Of a stretch of DNA of 39,232 nucleotides, positions 6,879-16,175 are shown one piece after another. The translations under genes were made by a program, and so were the position numbers. Each line of letters starts with the position of its first letter. The stretch's first letter is position 1. The stretch is from Bacteroidales bacterium. GTDB taxonomy: Bacteria; Bacteroidota; Bacteroidia; Bacteroidales; VadinHA17. The notes under the pieces are model-generated. The model made no database searches. It was not told the DNA's origin and saw only the letters and a list, made by a program, of their open reading frames with translations. The DNA lies in contig JAAZAP010000325.1 of NCBI GenBank assembly GCA_012514255.1, forward strand, positions 1 through 39,232, in the 5' to 3' direction.

Positions 6879-8003
6879 TTAAACTTTTCTAAGAATTTTA
6901 GTTAAGCAAGCAGCGATACTATCAACATCTTCTTTGGTGTTATCTTTGCCTAGAGATATTCGAATGGTTCCTTTGGCGTATTCCGGTGGCACTCTAATAG
7001 CCTTTATCACATGGGAAATCTGGGTGTTGTTGCTATCGCAGGCGGAGCCAGTTGAGATACATATTCCCATAAGATCCAGTCTATGTAAGATGGCCTCTCC
7101 ATCTGCGTTCTTGAAAGAAAGACTAATATTCCCTGGAACATGGCTTTCAGCTCCATTCCGAATAAAATCCAGATCTGAGATACCATTCAATAGTTCCTGT
7201 TCAAGAGATGCAAGATGTCTTTTGTTTTCAACTATGTGATCATAATTAGTTTTCAAAGCTTCGGCCATTCCAACTATACTGGCTATATTTTCTGTTCCTG
7301 CACGTTGACCGCTTTCCTGGGCTCCACCATCGTTGAATGGAGCAATCTCGATGCCTTTTCTGATGTAAAGGAAACCAACACCCTTTGGTCCATTGAACTT
7401 GTGTGCAGATGCCGACAGCATATCTACTCCAAGTTCTTGGACATCAATACTCACATGACCAACAGCTTGAACAGCATCGGTATGAAAAACAGCGCCGTAT
7501 TTATGAGCCACCTGTGCAAGTTCTTGTATTGGTTCAATTGTTCCAATCTCGTTATTGGAAAACATGACAGAGACCAGTCGCGTCTTAGTTGTGATAATCG
7601 CTTCAAGCGTTTCCGGGGAGACAACCCCTTTTTCATTTGGCGATAAATATGCCACTGGATAACCAAGACGTTCAATAGCTTCACAAGCATGCAGTATCGC
7701 ATGATGTTCAATAGAAGATGTAATAGTAGCTCGTTTATCTGCATCCGAAAATGCAGAACCTTTGATTGCCCAATTGTCGCTCTCGGTTCCACCAGAGGTG
7801 AAATATATTTCATCCGGTTCAGCATTGATAGCTGTAGCAATTACCTGTCTAGCTGCAGCAAGAGCCTTTTTGGGAGCACGGGCAAAAGAGTATGGTTGGG
7901 AAGCATTTCCATACTCATCTGACAACCACGGCAACATAGCCGCTAAGGCAGTTTTTTCAAGTTTTGTTGTTGCCGCGTTATCGGCGTATATAAACTGTTT
8001 CAT
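6879..8003 (-). CDS. cysteine desulfurase (IscS/NifS/DndA-like)
   Basis: This 374-residue PLP enzyme takes sulfur from cysteine as a protein-bound persulfide. Visible hallmarks are ADNAATTKL at the N-terminus, EHHA with the PLP-stacking histidine (H100/H101), SASAHKFNGPKG with the PLP lysine K202, and STGSACDS with the catalytic C322. The length is normal. The ATG at 8001-8003 follows AGGTGAG; an upstream GTG overlapping the previous stop is less likely. IscS/DndA enzymes feed sulfur to DndC-like PAPS-reductase-family proteins for DNA phosphorothioation. Lying in the same operon as a BrxP with that domain, it probably serves BrxP. Another housekeeping role (Fe-S assembly for the clusters of BrxP) is also possible. 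Confidence 0.92.
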   Translation of the reverse strand: MKQFIYADNAATTKLEKTALAAMLPWLSDEYGNASQPYSFARAPKKALAAARQVIATAINAEPDEIYFTSGGTESDNWAIKGSAFSDADKRATITSSIEHHAILHACEAIERLGYPVAYLSPNEKGVVSPETLEAIITTKTRLVSVMFSNNEIGTIEPIQELAQVAHKYGAVFHTDAVQAVGHVSIDVQELGVDMLSASAHKFNGPKGVGFLYIRKGIEIAPFNDGGAQESGQRAGTENIASIVGMAEALKTNYDHIVENKRHLASLEQELLNGISDLDFIRNGAESHVPGNISLSFKNADGEAILHRLDLMGICISTGSACDSNNTQISHVIKAIRVPPEYAKGTIRISLGKDNTKEDVDSIAACLTKILRKV

Positions 8004-8011
8004 AAGTCTAC

Positions 8012-8212
8012 TCACCTAAAAAGAACACAGCCTTCGTTTTTAAACTCCTCTATTTTCGCAAGCAGCTCGTCTTCCGTGACTTCAAGATACTCTGCTAGGC
8101 AAGACAAACAGTAAAAGGTTGAAGTCTTCTTATCAATCAACTTCTTTGTGATGCCAATCTCATCCTTTGACAGAGGCGTTTTACCACATACGTAACATTT
8201 CTTCTTTTCCAT
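8012..8212 (-). CDS. 66-residue zinc-finger protein between BrxL and the desulfurase
   Basis: This small protein has two CxxC pairs (CYVC near the N-terminus, CLSC near residue 35) that could bind one zinc or an Fe-S cluster, followed by an acidic helix (EVTEDELLAKIEEFKNEG). The start ATG (8210-8212) lies one base after the BrxL stop and the stop overlaps the region leading to the desulfurase start, so it depends on coupled translation; no separate Shine-Dalgarno sequence is obvious. I do not recognise the family. It may be a sulfur-relay or DNA-binding accessory subunit, but that is context-based inference. Confidence 0.7.
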   Translation of the reverse strand: MEKKKCYVCGKTPLSKDEIGITKKLIDKKTSTFYCLSCLAEYLEVTEDELLAKIEEFKNEGCVLFR

Positions 8213-8213
8213 A

Positions 8214-9707
8214 TTAAGCGTCAATGCCGTTGATCTTAAATGCCGGCAGATCCTTTCCTGCGTACTCGACATCCAGCAATCCCAACTGGTATTTTATCGT
8301 ATCGCGCATTCTTCTTGCCCTATCAAAGCAATATCGTTTGAACTCTCGTGGCGTTATATCATCTGCATGCTGCACATGGGGGAATAGCAATTTCAAATAC
8401 GCGGTTGCAATTCTTTTCACCGCCTCAGTGTCGCGAGTGTCAGCACCTGCAGGAACAATAATCATTTCATCAACTATGCTTCTATACGTCATATCGCTAC
8501 GGAGCTCATGCATAATAGAACAGAAATATTCCGAATTGAGCGCCCATCCACTGACCTTCAGATCATCCTTCATCCTGGGAATATTCCAGCCCTTAATAAA
8601 TCCGTGAAATCTTTCAATCAGCGCAGATTCGTGGAAGACCACCGGCAGCTCAGTAAACATATTGCTATAACCGTCGGCATCCATTATTTCTTTACGAATA
8701 TTACCGCATAGAATCATTCCCGCATCAGCTGTACCTTTATAGTCTCCAACAGTAAACGTTCCCTGCTCCAAATAGCCCTTTAGTGCAGCTCTCATCTCAT
8801 CAGTATCAGTAAAGGAAATCGTCTGCACTTCATCTAATGTTACAAAATCACTTCCGGAAATCAGACCCTCTCTTCGTTTGGTCTGATCATAAAACATTTT
8901 TGCGCGACTCATTACACCGCCGCTTGAAAGCCAACCAAACCGGCTGACATTACCAAACAAGTAGGACTTGCCCGTACCCTTTGGAGCCAGCTCAATTAGA
9001 TTCAAGCGCTTCTCGACGAATGGAAGAAGACGTGTAATCATGGTCAACTTTTCTTCTTCGGTTTCATAACCAGCCGCATTGTAATCCACTGCGCCGAGAA
9101 TTACATCTATCCACTCATCCGTTGTGAACTCTTTACGAGCTTCTTTGTAGTCATCAAGATCGATTTCATACGGGCAGAAATTCTTAAAAGAAATCAATTT
9201 GATTTTTCCATCTTTGGAGTTTTTGGCTTTTGACGATTTTCGCTCATATTCAAATGAAAAATCGAAATCATCAGGAGACCGATACCCCAATTCGACCATT
9301 CCCCATATATCTCTCCCTTTTACCAAGTCCTCCTTACAGGAATCCCATACATCGCTTTCGATAATTGTTTCCTTGAATCCCAGACCAAAATCGGGAAGCG
9401 CAAAGGACACTTCACCCGTTTTAATATCTATATTTACGGACACCTTTGCCAGGAACTTTACGGTTCTTCCTTCGATGACGATTGCATTTTTGATTGCCGT
9501 CCAATCATCTTTTCTCGGGATGAACTTCTTAACAAACCTAGCTAAATCATCTTTATCGAAGTTGCCTTCATCGTCCTCGAATTTCTTCAGCAACCAGTCT
9601 CTCATAAAAGCAGGGAGGCTTAGTGTAGAGAAAAAATTGGTCTTTTTTAGATCCTTAAAGACGACCATTTCATCAAAGTTATCTCTAAGTTTTTCGGAAA
9701 TGTCCAT
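8214..9707 (-). CDS. brxL: BrxL-like AAA+ protein (short form)
   Basis: This 497-residue protein matches the Lon-related BREX protein BrxL. Walker A is APKGTGKS (241-248), followed by the family region GNVSRFGWLSSGGVMSRAKMF, and Walker B is DFVTLDEVQ (D292, E293). The N-terminal ~200 residues form the usual BrxL substrate- or DNA-binding part. BrxL assembles as an AAA+ ring on DNA and is needed for phage restriction in several BREX types. It is shorter than the roughly 670-residue type 1 BrxL and seems to lack the C-terminal Lon-protease-like domain, ending at ...AFKINGIDA; shorter BrxL forms exist in other BREX types. The AAGGAGGAG Shine-Dalgarno sequence overlaps the pglZ stop region. Confidence 0.87.
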   Translation of the reverse strand: MDISEKLRDNFDEMVVFKDLKKTNFFSTLSLPAFMRDWLLKKFEDDEGNFDKDDLARFVKKFIPRKDDWTAIKNAIVIEGRTVKFLAKVSVNIDIKTGEVSFALPDFGLGFKETIIESDVWDSCKEDLVKGRDIWGMVELGYRSPDDFDFSFEYERKSSKAKNSKDGKIKLISFKNFCPYEIDLDDYKEARKEFTTDEWIDVILGAVDYNAAGYETEEEKLTMITRLLPFVEKRLNLIELAPKGTGKSYLFGNVSRFGWLSSGGVMSRAKMFYDQTKRREGLISGSDFVTLDEVQTISFTDTDEMRAALKGYLEQGTFTVGDYKGTADAGMILCGNIRKEIMDADGYSNMFTELPVVFHESALIERFHGFIKGWNIPRMKDDLKVSGWALNSEYFCSIMHELRSDMTYRSIVDEMIIVPAGADTRDTEAVKRIATAYLKLLFPHVQHADDITPREFKRYCFDRARRMRDTIKYQLGLLDVEYAGKDLPAFKINGIDA

Positions 9708-9718
9708 GCTGCTCCTCC

Positions 9719-11995
9719 TTAAAACTCATCGCCAAAATCAAAGTCATCCTTGACGGTAGCTGTTTTACCTTTAACCCTAAATGACACAGTGCCAATCAAA
9801 TCAGATGCATCAAAGACATCTGCGCTAAAAGGCTTTGTCTTAGCACGTTTAATATCATGCAGTTCAAAGACAAAGTGTGTGCCGTTTTCCGTCTTTCCTT
9901 GGTACGTTTTATCATCAACAACTATTCGCACGCTGTCTGGTGATTCCACATCCGAAATATACAAAGTCAGTGTCACTCCATTGTGACGATCTGCAATAAT
10001 GTTATCCGGGTACAGGACAGTAATCTGTACATTAGTTTGTTTCTTAAGTGTTAGAGTTATAACCGGCACAACTATTTCTTCCAGACTGGCTCCACCATGC
10101 ACCTCAACATTTGCAGGACGGCTGCCACGAAATCTCCCATAATCGGAAAGAACAATGAACCCATTGTCTTCAACTTTATACGGGGCATCGCAACCATCAA
10201 ATACTTTGCAGCATCTTCCAGAATGCTCTCCCTTTGTGTCTGTATCATAGGGGATTTCTTGTTTCTTTATTACTGCAAGCCTGGAAGCTCCATGGTCGCT
10301 GGCGATTACGAAGGACTTGCAGTGGTGCATCCCCAATTCCATGGCGGCTGTGTTAATTGCTTTTTCAATGACCTCAAGCTCTGCGGGGATATGGATGGGG
10401 TCCTCATCATCGGTAAAGAAATACCCGCCCTTATCTTTGTGTTTAATATTATCTAACTGTTCTTCCTTGTACTTTTTACCTCCCTGCCACTGCTCATAAA
10501 ACTGCTTGTTGATCGAAGTTATGGTAGGTAGATCAGAGCGCGTAATATCGATATGGATTGATAATCCTCTTCTTTTCGCAAGGGCAGTTATATACGACAG
10601 ATACTCTACGCCTAAAGCATCAATCCAATACAAGTACGCATTCTTTTTGTCGGGAACCGCTTTGATGGCATTATCTCTAGTTGGCAGCTTCGCATATAGC
10701 AGTTGAGAAGCATATGCCTCCATGCGGGAAATAAAGGCTTCTGAAACGGTATTTGCGAGTTTTTGTTGCTTGTAAGCATCAAAGTATTCTGTCAGCTCAT
10801 CTGCCAAGACGGGGCAATTGAATGTGTATTTCTTCAGATATTCCCATAATGCTGGATACACATAAGAAAGAGCATCGTTAATTCCATGTCGAGCAATCCA
10901 CTTGATAATTGTTTTTCTTTCGAGCAAGGTGTTATCTGTAAGACGATAGATGCTCTCTTCCGGATAAACCTCATTCGCTTTAACAAAGATTGCTATGTCC
11001 TCTTCAGGGAATTCCTTGAGAAGCCGTTTACGATCATCATAGAGGCTTCTGAAGTGTGAATCCGTGTGAGACAACGAAACAATCCCAACAAGAAGATTCT
11101 TTTTAAGATCCTCAAAGCTGGACGTAGAGTCAACAATCATTCTTAAATACGTGTTTTGAATGAAATCTACATTCTTTTTAAGGAACAAGAAAGCAAGCCA
11201 GTTTCTATACTCAAGCCCAGAAACATAATAGGCCAAGTCATTTAGAACACCATCATCAATACCATTCTTCTTGAAAACGGCATCGAGTGATTTGTTATTC
11301 TTGCTAAGTTCCTTCAAAAGCCGTTCCCACTGCTCCGATGATCCAATGGATTCATCCAGATCAAAGTCTTTGATTATCAGCTTTATGATGGAATGTGCTC
11401 CTTGGATAGTAGAAACCGGAATAATCGAAAGATTGAACAGCAAAGAAGAGCTCGCCATTATATTATTGCAAGCGCCGTCTTCCAAAGTGTGCAACAACGG
11501 TTTAATGCCTTTCTTCGCAACTATGCCATTATCATCAGTGACATTAGTAACCGTGATACTCGTGCCAAGCGTCTTAGTTAAATAGACGCGCTGTTGCTCC
11601 ACCATTCTATTATCATCGTTGACGATCTTTTTTGCCTGCTCAGCTACTCCTCTTAGCAGAAGAACAGCTCTTGCATTTCCCAGTGTAGTGGTTTTCAACC
11701 TTCGAAGTTCTTTGTCAGCAATTGCAGATCCACGAAGAGCGAGATACTCTCCAAGGCCTATAACAACGAACTTGTTATCTCTATAATCGACGTCTGATGT
11801 GCGGAAATAATCAATAAGCTCATCTACACTAGGGTATTTATCTTCCTTAGGGCAAAAGTCGCTCATTCTAACCACAGACAGGCCAGCCTGCTTTAAGTCT
11901 TCTAAAGCCGCTTGATAGTCTTCATCCCCAATGATGTAGAAGAACGGAAGACCTTTTGCAGTGGATATATAGTTCTGAACCTCTCTGCAAAGCAT
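9719..11995 (-). CDS. pglZ: PglZ, alkaline-phosphatase-superfamily BREX protein
   Basis: This 758-residue protein carries the PglZ domain in its C-terminal half. The metal-binding motifs are visible: WIDALG (D459), LPTITSINK (Thr near 491-493), ASDHG (D567, H568), GEHSGR (His near 591) and the typical EVHGGASLEEIVVPV (H633). PglZ is the marker protein of all BREX systems and is needed for both host modification and phage restriction; related proteins have phosphatase or nuclease activity. The N-terminal 430 residues are a helical scaffold. A strong Shine-Dalgarno sequence (AAGGAGG) lies in the end of the BrxC gene, three bases before the start. All predicted metal ligands appear to be present, so the enzyme is probably active. 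Confidence 0.92.
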   Translation of the reverse strand: MLCREVQNYISTAKGLPFFYIIGDEDYQAALEDLKQAGLSVVRMSDFCPKEDKYPSVDELIDYFRTSDVDYRDNKFVVIGLGEYLALRGSAIADKELRRLKTTTLGNARAVLLLRGVAEQAKKIVNDDNRMVEQQRVYLTKTLGTSITVTNVTDDNGIVAKKGIKPLLHTLEDGACNNIMASSSLLFNLSIIPVSTIQGAHSIIKLIIKDFDLDESIGSSEQWERLLKELSKNNKSLDAVFKKNGIDDGVLNDLAYYVSGLEYRNWLAFLFLKKNVDFIQNTYLRMIVDSTSSFEDLKKNLLVGIVSLSHTDSHFRSLYDDRKRLLKEFPEEDIAIFVKANEVYPEESIYRLTDNTLLERKTIIKWIARHGINDALSYVYPALWEYLKKYTFNCPVLADELTEYFDAYKQQKLANTVSEAFISRMEAYASQLLYAKLPTRDNAIKAVPDKKNAYLYWIDALGVEYLSYITALAKRRGLSIHIDITRSDLPTITSINKQFYEQWQGGKKYKEEQLDNIKHKDKGGYFFTDDEDPIHIPAELEVIEKAINTAAMELGMHHCKSFVIASDHGASRLAVIKKQEIPYDTDTKGEHSGRCCKVFDGCDAPYKVEDNGFIVLSDYGRFRGSRPANVEVHGGASLEEIVVPVITLTLKKQTNVQITVLYPDNIIADRHNGVTLTLYISDVESPDSVRIVVDDKTYQGKTENGTHFVFELHDIKRAKTKPFSADVFDASDLIGTVSFRVKGKTATVKDDFDFGDEF

Positions 11996-11998
11996 GGA

Positions 11999-14900
11999 TT
12001 ATTCCTCCTTCTTGTTGATGATAATCTTCACTCCAAGCCCCATATCTTTTTTCACAATGTCGATGAGCCACTGCTTAAGATCAGGTTCCTTCATTGCATC
12101 AATAATATTGACAACCTTATCACTTCCGCCTGCATTGTATTCAGCTGAAGCCATTGAAGATACCTTGCTTCGAATCGTGGGATTATCGTTCCATTCATAT
12201 GCTCCTATCCCCGTACTTTCAAGCGCATCTCTAACGGTGTTGATATCCGGCAGCAGACTGATGTAGTCACCGATGATTCTTTTAGCAAAGCAAGCATCAC
12301 GGAACTCGTCAGATGCAAGGTCATCAAAGAAATCCGCACCTTCAAGGAAGGCAAGGGCTTCTTTAATATCCGCTTCACTTTGAGTGCTACTGTTCAAAGT
12401 TGCGAACGCCTTTTTTGCTTGAGCATAAATTGAAGGTTTGACGCAGCACAGAATAGGAGTGCGGTGTTTCTCAGACCAAACACGAGGATTCTTACTGCCG
12501 CCGCTCTTATCACTCCAGAGTTTAAATAGCTGAGATTTTACCTGATTCTTTCTATAGTCCTCAGCCGCTTTCTTAACCGCAGCATTGCTTGCTGTTGCGG
12601 AGGTGGTGAACATCTCAGTAGTAATGGAATTCTTAATTTCCTCGCATTCAGTATCTGAGAAGCCCTCCAGATACGGATTATATATCTCCATAAACACCGA
12701 TAGTGTATTATTCAGGACATCCCGAATCTCAACACTATGGTTTGTCATTTCATCAAGGAATGCCTTCATATTGTCGGGAAGCATATCCTCATAATTAGCA
12801 ATGCGAAGAAGATTGTAGAAGAACTTATCCAGAACAGGCCGCTTTGCTCTGACCGATTCACAGGAGAATCCAATAAACTTCAAATACTCGCGCCACTCCT
12901 TAAACGCCGTATCTTTGGAATGCGCGGCTGTGTTCAGAAGGACATTGGTGGACTTTACAACCTCATACTCAGTAATGAGTTTCTTTATTTCATCCTCTCC
13001 CGTCTGACCAACCCACAGGGCAGAATACTGAACACTAAACAGCTTTTTAATATCAGAGAGAACAGCTGATTCTGCACCTATTTCTTTTGCAAGAGTGAGT
13101 AACTTCCCATTCTCAAATCGCTCAAGGAATAACAGCATTCCTTTTCGACAGTTATCCTGAGTAAGAAGCGCCTTCAAGTTCTGCGCGGAAGAAGGCCGCT
13201 GTATTGCAATTTTCCCGATATCATTTGCAACATCATGTGCCTCGTCTCCCTTGCTTTGAACGAGTTTTATGTATTGCTTCACAATATCGAACACACCTGT
13301 GGTATCCACATCTTCCAGGCACCATACCGGATAGGCCAGTTCTCTCATTTTCGAGAGCACCAGGGATCCCGCATGGCTGGGAGAAGAACACGAATTAGGG
13401 GTGATATTCCATGCGCCTTCGGTCAATTCATAGAAAGCCTTTTCTTCCTCCGTCAGATTAACAATATAGGTTGGCTTGGGATTCTTTCCATAGTAGTTGC
13501 CAATCATTTCAGCAAGCTTGTCCGGCGTCATGGCATCCCTATGTCCCTCAGCATCCATAGAACGATACGGGTCGGAACTATACTCTTTCAGCAGGAAGCC
13601 GGTAATAAAAGCTGATAGATTACAAACAGAGAATCCAAAAGTGGTTTCAAGGCAGTCATATATTTCTCCGATAGAAATTCTGCCGTTGGAATTGAAAGCG
13701 TTCGTAATCATCTTATCGATTGCCTTTTTAATGATTACAATATGGTCTCCGGAAAGGCTTTCGTCATTCCAATATTCTTTTTTCGACCACACCTTTCCTA
13801 ATACCGATGTTTCACATCCCTTAATGACGCCCTTGATTTCAATTCCACCTATACCATATCTAGCAACCTGCTTTTGATTTGTAAGCTTAAGCTGAGACTC
13901 GGAAAGGCCTTTAGTGAAATCCTGAACATGCTTAAACTTATTCAAGACGATGGTCTGCATGATGGTTTGAACCGCACCTGCACCAGTTGCCTTTTCACCA
14001 TCCTGATTAGCATATGTAAAGACGATGAACTGACCATCGTGAATGCGGTCTTTCCAGTCACGTTCCAGAACATCTTTAGCTTTCTTCGCGTTTTCTTTAG
14101 ATTGCTGTCCGTTGTTGCCACTGTAATATAAGGACATGGCAGAATAATCAACGTACTGCTCAAACGCCTCCAGTCCAAGAGGTGTAGAGAGCGCATCGAT
14201 TACGGCGATGTTCTTATATGTGGAATCCGTAACAGTATTCTTTATTAACGTCCGGAATGTTTGAGCTTCATCTTCTGTCTTTGCTAGAGCTAAAACAGCA
14301 TAGAAATGCCAGTCCTGATCCTTTGATTTCAGGACATCCATCACCTTTTTAAAGTCTGAAATAGTAACTACCGGAAGCTTTCCACTATCGATGTCAAGCG
14401 CATACCTCAGCCTAAGGGCAGGCGTCAAACTTAAGGCAGTTGCTACTGCAGGACCTTCAGAGACCAATTTAGCTGTAGTCCCTTGCTTTTCTCTTATGTC
14501 CTTCTTAAAAGCGTCAATTTTCGCTCCATCCCCGGCAAGAACAGCAGCCGAATAGACTTTCTTCCCGTCGGCGATGGGATTCTCAATGAGAACGCCTTTT
14601 TTTACCAAAGCCTTTGCTATACTTTTACAAGATGATTCCAGTTCAGGAGAATCGCCTTCGAAAGCATAGCTTAGATTCTGATCGGTAGGCTTCAGAATAG
14701 GCAAAGATCCGCCTAAGCGTTGGTCAATCGACTGCATAATAAGAACAGTCTTGAGAACCGTTTTCTCTTTCTCAGTTAGCTGTGTTTGCTGCGGGAAAGT
14801 GTCCAGGATCAGTTTTATATCAGAGGATAGATAGTCTTTTCCTTTCTCATAAAAGAAATCCCACAACATATCCACCGTTAAGAACGGCCGATCTGAAAGA

Positions 14901-16174
14901 GGGCTCGTGTTTTGAATGAACCACTGAAAAGCCTTAACATCCATATCTTTGGGCGTCTTAATGAAATCAAACATACTACGCTGGTTGGATTGGAATGCAG
15001 AGGCTATGTTTTTAAGGACAAGTGCAGCAATTGGATGAATGGGTAAGATGTCTCTCATAACATTCTCACCCTTAATGTTAGCTGCTTTTGTAACAGCAGC
15101 ACGGGCACTATTTACTGACGAATTTAAGTCACCGGTCATCTGTTCCCAGCTTGCCTTTGCTGCGGGTTTCACACTGAAGGCATGACCAATCAAGTCAAAT
15201 GCAATGTTATCTGGCAGTGTAATCTCAACTTTATCAAATCGCTGCTGAACTACCGACCACGGATTTGTCTTATCGCTGCTATCATAACTCTTTGCAAGAG
15301 AGGACAGTGGGTGCGTAACAATAATGAAATAAAACGGCTTCTCCTGGCAGATTGAAACAATCTTCTGGAACTCTCCCAAAGATGTACTGTTCTGGCGGAA
15401 ATAATCACTGAACTCGTCCCAAATAAGAACGAGTTTAATGTTGTTCTTGTCAATAATATCAACAATCCAATTTCTGAGAGAATCCGCCGTCAAGTCGAGG
15501 GCAGTGATACCTTCTTGTGCCGCAAGCGCAAATATATCATCCATCAACGAAGATACATCGTCGCTTTTCTTTAAAGTATTGATGATTTCATCTCCCGTTG
15601 ATTGTGAGAAGGTAGACATCCACTTCGGCTTCTGAAGAAGCGCATTCATGAACTGGTTATGGATGGGATCTTCCAGCCACGCTATAACGCTTTCCTTAAG
15701 AGACTTTTCTCCTTTGTATGCAACTTCATGCTCATCCAAAGCCTTCTTAACACTCTCTTGAACAGCAAAGAAAAGTTGCTGAGGCGTAGTAATGCTTCCC
15801 GATGCATAACGGTAGGCAGTAACGATGCCTTGTGCTTTATGCCCCAGAAGCTTTGCCAAGAGAGCAGGGTTCTTTTTAAGGGGCTCAAATTTGTCCCAAT
15901 ATGTCTGGACCTCATCATCAGGTACTTCAAGGATCTTTTTAAGCGTATAGGCACATTTAGATTTTCCTGTACCATAAGCGCCATGAATCCAGATGGAGCG
16001 GTTGGTATTTCCCCCCAGCATCTTTTCGGTCAGGTTTAGCAAATCAATAAAAGTAGTATGAGGATAAGTGTCATCCCAAGAAGCACCACTATTGATTGCT
16101 GACTCATCAATACACGGGAAATACTTCTCATTAACATCGAAGTATTCGCAGTATTTTAAATTCTGTACCGCCAT
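11999..16174 (-). CDS. brxC: BrxC/PglY-like large ATPase of type 4 BREX
   Basis: This 1391-residue P-loop ATPase has Walker A GAYGTGKSK (65-73) and Walker B KLVLIWDEFSDYF (D253, E254), followed by a sensor-like IIVTHPLSSL. The remaining thousand residues are mostly helical, without a catalytic motif I can name. BrxC/PglY proteins are the large ATPases of every BREX type and form part of the DNA-modifying complex. Gene order BrxP, BrxC, PglZ, BrxL is exactly the type 4 order. The ATG follows the BrxP stop after one base with AAGGAGGAG upstream. No frameshift or internal stop is seen, so this longest gene is intact. Confidence 0.88.
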   Translation of the reverse strand: MAVQNLKYCEYFDVNEKYFPCIDESAINSGASWDDTYPHTTFIDLLNLTEKMLGGNTNRSIWIHGAYGTGKSKCAYTLKKILEVPDDEVQTYWDKFEPLKKNPALLAKLLGHKAQGIVTAYRYASGSITTPQQLFFAVQESVKKALDEHEVAYKGEKSLKESVIAWLEDPIHNQFMNALLQKPKWMSTFSQSTGDEIINTLKKSDDVSSLMDDIFALAAQEGITALDLTADSLRNWIVDIIDKNNIKLVLIWDEFSDYFRQNSTSLGEFQKIVSICQEKPFYFIIVTHPLSSLAKSYDSSDKTNPWSVVQQRFDKVEITLPDNIAFDLIGHAFSVKPAAKASWEQMTGDLNSSVNSARAAVTKAANIKGENVMRDILPIHPIAALVLKNIASAFQSNQRSMFDFIKTPKDMDVKAFQWFIQNTSPLSDRPFLTVDMLWDFFYEKGKDYLSSDIKLILDTFPQQTQLTEKEKTVLKTVLIMQSIDQRLGGSLPILKPTDQNLSYAFEGDSPELESSCKSIAKALVKKGVLIENPIADGKKVYSAAVLAGDGAKIDAFKKDIREKQGTTAKLVSEGPAVATALSLTPALRLRYALDIDSGKLPVVTISDFKKVMDVLKSKDQDWHFYAVLALAKTEDEAQTFRTLIKNTVTDSTYKNIAVIDALSTPLGLEAFEQYVDYSAMSLYYSGNNGQQSKENAKKAKDVLERDWKDRIHDGQFIVFTYANQDGEKATGAGAVQTIMQTIVLNKFKHVQDFTKGLSESQLKLTNQKQVARYGIGGIEIKGVIKGCETSVLGKVWSKKEYWNDESLSGDHIVIIKKAIDKMITNAFNSNGRISIGEIYDCLETTFGFSVCNLSAFITGFLLKEYSSDPYRSMDAEGHRDAMTPDKLAEMIGNYYGKNPKPTYIVNLTEEEKAFYELTEGAWNITPNSCSSPSHAGSLVLSKMRELAYPVWCLEDVDTTGVFDIVKQYIKLVQSKGDEAHDVANDIGKIAIQRPSSAQNLKALLTQDNCRKGMLLFLERFENGKLLTLAKEIGAESAVLSDIKKLFSVQYSALWVGQTGEDEIKKLITEYEVVKSTNVLLNTAAHSKDTAFKEWREYLKFIGFSCESVRAKRPVLDKFFYNLLRIANYEDMLPDNMKAFLDEMTNHSVEIRDVLNNTLSVFMEIYNPYLEGFSDTECEEIKNSITTEMFTTSATASNAAVKKAAEDYRKNQVKSQLFKLWSDKSGGSKNPRVWSEKHRTPILCCVKPSIYAQAKKAFATLNSSTQSEADIKEALAFLEGADFFDDLASDEFRDACFAKRIIGDYISLLPDINTVRDALESTGIGAYEWNDNPTIRSKVSSMASAEYNAGGSDKVVNIIDAMKEPDLKQWLIDIVKKDMGLGVKIIINKKEE

Positions 16175-16175
16175 C

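Noticed and set aside
6866..6891. Partial palindrome around GTTTAAAC between the desulfurase and WYL genes as a WYL operator or promoter
   Set aside because: It overlaps the desulfurase stop codon, is imperfect beyond 8 bases, and no -35/-10 pair accompanies it.
6879..8003. Classical Dnd (DndBCDE) phosphorothioation locus
   Set aside because: A desulfurase and a DndC-like domain are present, but no DndB, DndD or DndE; PglZ, BrxC and BrxL show the core to be BREX type 4.
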